NCBI GenBank assembly: GCA_024404065.1
Contig: JAKSQR010000102.1
Coordinates: forward strand, 1 to 5,755
Source of the DNA: Clostridia bacterium
GTDB taxonomy: Bacteria; Bacillota; Clostridia; Oscillospirales; Acutalibacteraceae
Reading direction: 5' to 3'
DNA: 5,755 nt
Part shown: positions 1 to 4,090 of the stretch, in pieces
Position numbering within the stretch: the stretch's first letter is position 1
How the letters are laid out: each line of letters begins with the position of its first letter
The notes under the pieces: generated by a model
Told to the model about the DNA's origin: nothing
The model's database searches: none
The model's input: only the letters and a program-made list of their open reading frames with translations
Position numbers and translations under genes: made by a program

Positions 1-611
1 ACACAGGTAAGGCAGAAGCCGATGTATTTATAAAGGCTGGCAGTTGATAACAGCTTATCAAGAGAAACACCGCCTATCAGTATAAATGCCACCTTAACAA
101 GCTCTGAGGGCTGAAGTGATACGGGGCCTACTGTAATCCAGTTAAGTGCGCCATTTGTAACCTTTGCAAGGGCAAGGTTTACAATAAGTAAAAGCACAGA
201 GCCGATAGCGGCAGGGTATCTTAAAAAATCTGCAATGCGTACATCCTTAATTAAAAGCAGTATTGCAAGGTAGGTCACAAGCCCGAGCCCTATGGCAATA
301 AGCTGTTTTTTGGCAAAATTCTCATTGAAAGAGGCACATACCGTGAGCCCTATGCCGGAAAGGAAAAAGGCTATTGCCTCAAGCTCAAAGTAATCATTGC
401 CGGTAATAATAACGTTGAGCATCATATAAATCCACTCAACACAGATGTAACCGCAGAAAATATATACAAGATTTATATTGATTTCTTCATCCCTGAATAT
501 TACTGAGGCGGCAGAAATAAGCTGAAAAATTGTAATAAGAAACATTACGGATATCTGACTGAATGCAGGCTGCTGCCTGCTTGCTTTTTCGTTTGTTTTT
601 TCTTTTGCCAT
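1..611 (-). CDS. SEDS-family (FtsW/RodA/SpoVE) protein, N-terminal part, cut by window edge
   Basis: SEDS proteins are multi-helix membrane glycosyltransferases that polymerise lipid II into peptidoglycan, usually together with a class B penicillin-binding protein. The minus-strand frame is open from ATG at 611 to the window edge (203 codons). Residues 1-17 are polar and Lys-rich, probably cytoplasmic. Hydrophobic segments follow at about 19-38, 47-68, 78-94, 102-121, 132-150 and 170-182. The family signature is clear: GALNWI at 154-159 (usual form GAxRWI) and LQPSELVKVA at 166-175 (usual form QPSExxK). This signature lies roughly 60-70 residues further from the N-terminus than in typical RodA/FtsW, so there is an N-terminal extension with extra helices. 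The catalytic Asp loop lies outside the window. An AAGGAGG six bases upstream fixes the start. The family call is secure. Which member (division, elongation or sporulation) cannot be decided here. Confidence 0.9.
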   Translation of the reverse strand, partial: MAKEKTNEKASRQQPAFSQISVMFLITIFQLISAASVIFRDEEININLVYIFCGYICVEWIYMMLNVIITGNDYFELEAIAFFLSGIGLTVCASFNENFAKKQLIAIGLGLVTYLAILLLIKDVRIADFLRYPAAIGSVLLLIVNLALAKVTNGALNWITVGPVSLQPSELVKVAFILIGGVSLDKLLSTASLYKYIGFCLTC

Positions 612-617
612 TTTCTG

Positions 618-624
618 CCTCCTT
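618..624 (-). promoter_or_regulatory. Ribosome binding site of the SEDS gene
   Basis: On the minus strand this reads AAGGAGG, six bases before the ATG at 611-609. It is a perfect Shine-Dalgarno sequence and supports that start codon. Confidence 0.9.
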
Positions 625-643
625 TCTTTCCAAATTTTTTGAT

Positions 644-649
644 ATGATA
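644..649 (-). promoter_or_regulatory. Possible -10 element for the SEDS gene
   Basis: On the minus strand this reads TATCAT, about 33 bases before the start codon. No convincing -35 hexamer lies 16-18 bases upstream; the sequence there is an A/T run. It sits between two copies of an inverted CAAATTT/AAATTTG motif (631-637 and 654-660), which could be an operator or just AT-rich chance. Weak call. Confidence 0.25.
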
Positions 650-723
650 CCACAAATTTGTAAATAAAAATAGTATAAATGATAAAATAAAAATAAATTT
701 TTATGCTAAATTAAAAATAACAC

Positions 724-752
724 TTGCACTTGAAAATCAAATACTGTATAAT
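724..752 (+). promoter_or_regulatory. Sigma-A type promoter of the PHP gene
   Basis: TTGCAC (724-729), a 17-base spacer, then a perfect TATAAT (747-752). The start of transcription is expected near 758-760, giving a leader of about 45 bases to the ATG at 804. The upstream stretch 661-720 is rich in A and T runs and could act as an UP-type element. The opposite strand of the same 192-base intergenic region must serve the divergent SEDS gene. Confidence 0.8.
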
Positions 753-765
753 AGCATTGTATATT

Positions 766-785
766 GCGGCTTTTAGCGGCTATTT
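766..785 (+). repeat. Short direct repeat in the PHP gene leader
   Basis: GCGGCT occurs at 766-771 and again at 776-781, each followed by T-rich sequence, with a period of exactly 10 bases, about one helical turn. It lies just downstream of the predicted transcription start. Spacing of one turn is compatible with a repressor site, but two hexamers can arise by chance. Confidence 0.35.
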
Positions 786-787
786 TG

Positions 788-794
788 AGAGAGG
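788..794 (+). promoter_or_regulatory. Ribosome binding site of the PHP gene
   Basis: AGAGAGG followed by nine bases and then ATG at 804. It is a moderate Shine-Dalgarno sequence and supports the chosen start. Confidence 0.7.
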
Positions 795-803
795 ATACAA
801 AAA

Positions 804-1667
804 ATGGTAGGAGATTTACACTGTCACACAAAACTTTCAGACAGTTCAATGGGCATAGATGACCTTATTGTTCTTGCTCAGAAGAGAGGTCTTGACACAA
901 TCGCTATTACAGACAGAGATACACAGGCAGGTACTGTAAGAGCTAAGATTATAGGCGAAAGAAAGGGCATAAATGTAATACCCGGTGTTGAGCTTTCCGC
1001 TTATGATTCAAAAAGAAAGGCTTATGCCGAAATAATCTGCTACCTTGCTGATAGTCCCGACAGGCTTGAAGGTCTGTGCCAGAGGAATACTCAGGCCAGA
1101 ACAAGAGCAATGACCATTATGATTCTCAAGGCTGCACACCTGTATCCTATTACTGCTGACTTAGTAGTAAAGGGTGCAAATGGTCCTACCGCAATTTTTG
1201 AAGAGCATATTACCCGTGCCCTTGCAGAGTGCGGTATCACCGATAAAATCCACGGTGATATTTATGATAAGCTCTTTGGCACAGATAGTGAAGATAACAT
1301 TGTTACAATGGTTAAATATCCTGAGCCTGCAGAGATTATTGAAGCAATTCATGAGGCAGGCGGTATTGCTGTGCTTTCACACCCCGGCACACGCAACAGC
1401 TTTGAGCTTCTTGAGGAGCTTATCCCTCTCGGCCTTGATGGCGTAGAGGTATGGCACCCCGATAATACCGAGGAGCAGCAGGCAGAGCTTCTTAAAATTG
1501 CAAAGGCAAATAAGATTCTTGCCATCGGCGGCACAGAGTTTAAGGGCCTTTACAGCAAAACACCTCTCTGCGTAGGTGATATTACAACACCTGAGGCAGA
1601 TATTAAGGCTCTTCTTGGCTATAAGACAAAGAAGAAAAAGAAAAAAGCAAAGGAAGATAAAGAGTAA
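804..1667 (+). CDS. PHP-domain phosphoesterase-like protein with altered metal ligands
   Basis: This 287-residue protein belongs to the PHP superfamily, closest in layout to the TrpH/YciV and Cv1693 type (metal-dependent nucleotide or RNA phosphoesterases). Visible motifs are DLHCHT at 4-9 (H6, H8), LSD with D13, GLDTIAITD at 29-37, PGVELSA with E63, and AVLSHPG with H193. Residues about 94-175 form the insert typical of this subgroup. Four usual ligand positions differ: R38 replaces the His of TDH, E76 the His of the usual HILGY segment, and E245 and K247 the Asp and His of SDFHG (here TEFKG). H6, H8, D13, E63 and H193 remain, so one metal could still bind, but normal trinuclear chemistry is doubtful. 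The C-terminus (274-287) is a Lys-rich tail. The reading frame is intact, arguing against simple decay. It has its own promoter and no obvious terminator before the mgtE leader. Substrate unknown. Confidence 0.88.
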   Translation: MVGDLHCHTKLSDSSMGIDDLIVLAQKRGLDTIAITDRDTQAGTVRAKIIGERKGINVIPGVELSAYDSKRKAYAEIICYLADSPDRLEGLCQRNTQARTRAMTIMILKAAHLYPITADLVVKGANGPTAIFEEHITRALAECGITDKIHGDIYDKLFGTDSEDNIVTMVKYPEPAEIIEAIHEAGGIAVLSHPGTRNSFELLEELIPLGLDGVEVWHPDNTEEQQAELLKIAKANKILAIGGTEFKGLYSKTPLCVGDITTPEADIKALLGYKTKKKKKKAKEDKE

Positions 1668-1679
1668 TCTTCCAGTAAT

Positions 1680-1705
1680 TTGATTTATATTATTTCATAT
1701 ATAAA
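1680..1705 (+). promoter_or_regulatory. Possible promoter for the mgtE leader
   Basis: TTGATT (1680-1685) and TATAAA (1700-1705) resemble -35 and -10 elements but are only 14 bases apart. A start near 1712 would place the structured leader right at the 5' end of the transcript, which is how attenuators are usually arranged. The short spacer makes this weak. Read-through from the PHP gene is the alternative. Confidence 0.3.
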
Positions 1706-1720
1706 AATCCATAAGTAAAG

Positions 1721-1876
1721 TTGGTGAAAATCTTTGAACAGCGACAGTAGTCACGGTCGATTATGTCAGTTAAATTTAATAAGCGAAAGTGCAGTGGCTG
1801 TTTGGGATTTCTGATAACCTTACGGTTTTGATAGTGTTTCTTATTTTACGCCCTGTCGCTTTTGCGGAAAGGGCGT
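1721..1876 (+). ncRNA. Structured mgtE leader, candidate riboswitch or attenuator of unassigned class
   Basis: The non-coding stretch 1668-1885 before mgtE is unusually long and contains mutually constraining helices. A closing stem pairs 1728-1742 with 1797-1810: five pairs AAATC/GATTT, one bulged T at 1733, then nine pairs TTGAACAGC/GCTGTTTGG including G-U pairs. It encloses 54 bases (1743-1796). An alternative helix pairs AGCGACAG (1740-1747) with CTGTCGCT (1853-1860), eight perfect Watson-Crick pairs. The latter segment lies inside the terminator hairpin at 1848-1876, so the helix would act as an antiterminator. A small AACC-TTAC-GGTT hairpin lies at 1816-1827. I do not see the conserved M-box (ykoK) core usual before Firmicute Mg2+ transporters. 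Drawn by hand, without free energies or covariation. Confidence 0.55.
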
Positions 1877-1887
1877 GTTTTCATTTT
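1848..1887 (+). terminator. Intrinsic terminator/attenuator overlapping the mgtE translation start
   Basis: ACGCCC (1848-1853) pairs with GGGCGT (1871-1876). Inside, CGC (1857-1859) pairs with GCG (1864-1866) around a TTTT loop. The hairpin is followed by GTTTTCATTTT, an interrupted T tract. It ends ten bases before the mgtE start codon, and its 3' arm contains GGAAAGGG (1866-1873), the only Shine-Dalgarno-like sequence available. The hairpin could therefore stop transcription, hide the ribosome binding site, or both. This position, in front of a gene rather than after one, indicates regulation. Confidence 0.65.
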
Positions 1888-1897
1888 GGAAAATGAA
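1880..1897 (+). repeat. Inverted repeat around the mgtE start codon
   Basis: TTCATTTT (1880-1887) and AAAATGAA (1890-1897) are perfect complements separated by GG. As RNA this allows a seven-pair hairpin with loop TGGA. The proposed TTG start (1886-1888) lies at the top of the stem and in the loop. It directly follows the attenuator hairpin and overlaps its T tract. It is AT-rich, so its stability is modest. Confidence 0.5.
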
Positions 1898-3268
1898 GCA
1901 TTAAACAATATCATCATCAAAATGCTTTCAGAGAATAAATTCTCTACACTTAAAGACATTTTGAGAGAGATGAATACAGTTGATATAGCACAGGCTATAT
2001 CCGAAGCGGAACCTGAAAATCAGGTTAAAATTTTCCGCCTTCTTCCCAAGAACTCATCGGCCGATGTTTTTTCTTACCTTGAGAGCGATACTCAGGAAAC
2101 AGTTATAAACTCAATTACCAATGTAGAAATCCACAACCTTGTTGAGGATATGTTCATTGATGACGCCGTTGACTTCCTTGAGGAGGTACCTGCAAATGTT
2201 GTTACACGAGTACTTGCACAGACAAGCCGTGAAACAAGAGATACAATAAATAAATTCCTTCGTTATCCTGAGGATTCTGCCGGCAGCATTATGACTGCAG
2301 AGATGGCAGCATTCCACGTATCACTTACAGTAGATGAGGCTATTGATGAGCTTCGCCGCACTGCTCAGGATAAGGAGTCTATTGAAACCTGCTACTGCCT
2401 TGATGATAAGCGCAAGCTGGTAGGTCTTCTTCCCCTTCGCAAGCTGATTGTAGCTAAAAAAGGCACACTCCTTAGTGATGTTATGATGGGCGATGACCAC
2501 ATCATCTCCGTTAAAACTCACGATGACCAGGAAACTGTTGCCGAAATCGTACGTAAATACGACCTTCTTTCTGTTCCTGTTGTGGATAACGAAAACCGTC
2601 TTGTAGGTATTATCACCATTGACGATATCGTTGACGTTATTCAGGAAGAGAATACGGAAGACTTTGAAAAGATGGCTTTGCTGTTACCATCAGAGGATGA
2701 CTACCTTAAAACAGGTGTTTTCAAGCTGATGAAAAACAGAATTGTGTGGCTGCTCATACTTATGATTTCAGCTACATTTACAGGTAAGATTATTGAAAAC
2801 TTTGAGGGTAAGCTTGCAGCTATTGCAGGTCTTACTGCATGTATCCCCATGCTTATGGATACCGGCGGTAACGCAGGTAACCAGGTTTCCACCCTTATTA
2901 TCCGTGGTCTTGCCCTTGGCACAGTTAAGGCAAAGGATTATTTCAAAGTACTCTGGAAGGAAATCAGAGTTGCTGTTATGTGCGGTGCAATTCTTGCAGT
3001 TGCAAACCTTGGCAGAATGCTTCTGCTTAATGCTATACACTTCAGCAACACAGAGGTTAATGTTATCCTCGTTGTCTGCCTTGCAATGACCTGCGCAGTT
3101 ATTATTGCAAAGACTATAGGCTGTACACTTCCTATCGTTGCAAAGAGCATGCACCTTGACCCTGCACTTATGGCAGGTCCTATGATTACCACAATCGTAG
3201 ATGCACTTACACTTTTAATCTACTTTGGTATTGCAACCATATTTATCAATATGGGATTACTTGGTTAA
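1886..3268 (+). CDS. mgtE: Magnesium channel/transporter MgtE
   Basis: MgtE is a dimeric inner-membrane Mg2+ channel gated by Mg2+ bound to its cytosolic domains. I place the start at TTG 1886 (460 residues, beginning MENEALNNII), which matches family N-termini. TTG 1862 is in frame but lies inside the leader hairpin and has no ribosome binding site, and ATG 1922 would trim the first helix. Layout: superhelical N domain about 1-125, two CBS domains about 130-190 and 195-255, the linking helix about 256-278, then five membrane segments from about 285 to 457. Family signatures are GGNAGNQ at 327-333, HLDPAL at 423-428, and GPMITTIVD at 431-439, whose D439 corresponds to the pore Asp in TM5. Length is normal and nothing is missing. 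Expression is probably controlled by the leader, with a weakly placed Shine-Dalgarno sequence (about 12 bases away). CorC-type or Co2+ substrates are less likely given the complete MgtE motifs. Confidence 0.95.
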   Translation: MENEALNNIIIKMLSENKFSTLKDILREMNTVDIAQAISEAEPENQVKIFRLLPKNSSADVFSYLESDTQETVINSITNVEIHNLVEDMFIDDAVDFLEEVPANVVTRVLAQTSRETRDTINKFLRYPEDSAGSIMTAEMAAFHVSLTVDEAIDELRRTAQDKESIETCYCLDDKRKLVGLLPLRKLIVAKKGTLLSDVMMGDDHIISVKTHDDQETVAEIVRKYDLLSVPVVDNENRLVGIITIDDIVDVIQEENTEDFEKMALLLPSEDDYLKTGVFKLMKNRIVWLLILMISATFTGKIIENFEGKLAAIAGLTACIPMLMDTGGNAGNQVSTLIIRGLALGTVKAKDYFKVLWKEIRVAVMCGAILAVANLGRMLLLNAIHFSNTEVNVILVVCLAMTCAVIIAKTIGCTLPIVAKSMHLDPALMAGPMITTIVDALTLLIYFGIATIFINMGLLG

Positions 3269-3275
3269 ACTTAAT

Positions 3276-3303
3276 GCACCACTCAAAAAGTGGTGCTTTT
3301 TTT
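3276..3303 (+). terminator. Rho-independent terminator after mgtE
   Basis: GCACCACT (3276-3283), loop CAAAA, AGTGGTGC (3289-3296), then seven T (3297-3303). The stem is eight perfect pairs and starts eight bases after the mgtE stop. It separates the mgtE unit from the two-component genes. Confidence 0.95.
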
Positions 3304-3313
3304 GCGAAAAGAG

Positions 3314-3319
3314 TATAAT
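3314..3319 (+). promoter_or_regulatory. Possible -10 element for the two-component operon
   Basis: TATAAT lies in the 97-base gap between the terminator and the response regulator. The position 17 bases upstream (TGGTGC, inside the terminator stem) is a poor -35. A second candidate -10 is TATAAA at 3367-3372, also without a good -35. A promoter is expected here because of the terminator, but which site is used is unclear; an activator-dependent or self-regulated promoter would fit. Confidence 0.35.
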
Positions 3320-3387
3320 CTTAATAAATTCGTAACTTTTTCTGCGCTTTTTCTTTGAAAACAGGGTATAAACTCATACACAAGGTC

Positions 3388-3394
3388 AGGAGGT
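3388..3394 (+). promoter_or_regulatory. Ribosome binding site of the response regulator
   Basis: AGGAGGT, six bases before ATG at 3401. It is a perfect Shine-Dalgarno sequence and fixes the start. Confidence 0.92.
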
Positions 3395-3400
3395 TATTCA

Positions 3401-4090
3401 ATGTACACAGTTCTTGTATGTGATGATGACATTGCAATTCTTAATTCACTTGAGATATATCTCAGGAATGACGGCTACAATGTTATCAAGGCGGAAAACG
3501 GTATAGAAGCTTTGGAAAAAATTAAAAACAACACAGTGCACTGCTGCATAATGGATATTATGATGCCGGGTATGGATGGGCTTAATGCAACCATCAGGCT
3601 TCGTGAAAAGAATAATATCCCCATTATTTTACTTTCAGCAAAAAGTGAGGATACTGATAAGATTGCAGGTCTCTCCTTCGGAGCGGATGACTATGTAACA
3701 AAGCCATTCAATGCTCTTGAGCTGCTTGCAAGGGTAAAATCACAGATACGCAGGTACACTATGCTGGGCTCTATGGAGCATAGGGATGGAGAAATAACTA
3801 CAGGCGGGCTTACTATCAATACTCTTACAAAAGAGGTCTTTGTGGATGGCGAGGCAGTTAAGCTTACCGCTACTGAGTTTGGCATTCTTCAGCACCTTAT
3901 GGAGAATATGGGCAGAGTGCTTTCAGCAGAGCAGATTTATGAAGCAGTGTGGAATGAGGAGTGCTTCGCCTCAGATAAAACCGTTACCGTACACATACGC
4001 AGAATCCGTGAAAAAATTGAAATTAACCCGAAAGAGCCAAAATACTTAAAGGTGGTATGGGGAATTGGATACAAAGTTGAAAAGATATAA
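3401..4090 (+). CDS. OmpR/PhoB-family response regulator
   Basis: This is a 229-residue DNA-binding response regulator, of normal length for the family. The receiver domain (about 1-118) has the acidic pair D8/D9, the phospho-acceptor D52 in MDIMMPGMDG (51-60), switch residue S79, Y98 and the conserved K101 followed by P102. The winged-helix domain (about 130-228) shows LTATEFGILQHL (155-166), the recognition helix TVTVHIRRIREKI (194-206) and the closing wing YLKVVWGIGYKVE (215-227). All catalytic residues are present, so it should be phosphorylated by a partner kinase and bind tandem DNA sites. The next gene begins inside its last codons, so the two are translationally coupled and almost certainly partners. 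The style resembles clostridial VanR-type regulators, but the target genes cannot be named. No autoregulatory repeat was recognised upstream. Confidence 0.96.
   Translation: MYTVLVCDDDIAILNSLEIYLRNDGYNVIKAENGIEALEKIKNNTVHCCIMDIMMPGMDGLNATIRLREKNNIPIILLSAKSEDTDKIAGLSFGADDYVTKPFNALELLARVKSQIRRYTMLGSMEHRDGEITTGGLTINTLTKEVFVDGEAVKLTATEFGILQHLMENMGRVLSAEQIYEAVWNEECFASDKTVTVHIRRIREKIEINPKEPKYLKVVWGIGYKVEKI
4049..4055 (+). promoter_or_regulatory. Ribosome binding site deciding the sensor start
   Basis: AAGGTGG lies inside the response regulator gene, nine bases before TTG 4065. It favours TTG 4065 over the in-frame TTG 4077, whose nearest G-rich stretch (GGGG at 4059-4062) is 14 bases away. No ATG is available in this frame until position 4752. 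Confidence 0.55.

Noticed and set aside
565..580. GC-rich palindrome GCAGGC-TGCT-GCCTGC.
   Set aside because: It falls within codons 11-16 of the SEDS gene, lacks a T tract and is explained by Ser-Arg-Gln-Gln-Pro-Ala coding. A translational effect is possible but unsupported.
1641..1647. A-rich AAAAAAG as a programmed frameshift site near the PHP 3' end.
   Set aside because: The phase is wrong for the A-AAA-AAG slippery arrangement, and no useful extension follows in another frame.
1684..1705. TTTATAT/ATATAAA inverted repeat after the PHP gene as a terminator.
   Set aside because: The stem has no G or C pairs and no T tract follows it. It overlaps a possible -10 element instead.
1721..1810. 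GGTGAAAATC followed by ACAGC looks like part of a cobalamin riboswitch.
   Set aside because: The other conserved blocks (GGGAA before it, GCCACTG and the CCTGCC segment after it) are not present, and the downstream gene is a Mg2+ transporter. Similarity of one short block is not enough.
1862..1885. Extending mgtE to the upstream TTG at 1862.
   Set aside because: This start lies inside the attenuator hairpin with no ribosome binding site, and the added eight residues (MRKGRVFI) are unlike family N-termini. TTG 1886 gives a family-like beginning.
2768..3154. Open minus-strand frame of 128 codons rich in Cys and Asn.
   Set aside because: It lies entirely antisense to the conserved membrane domain of mgtE, has odd composition and no family resemblance. 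It is a shadow of the real gene.
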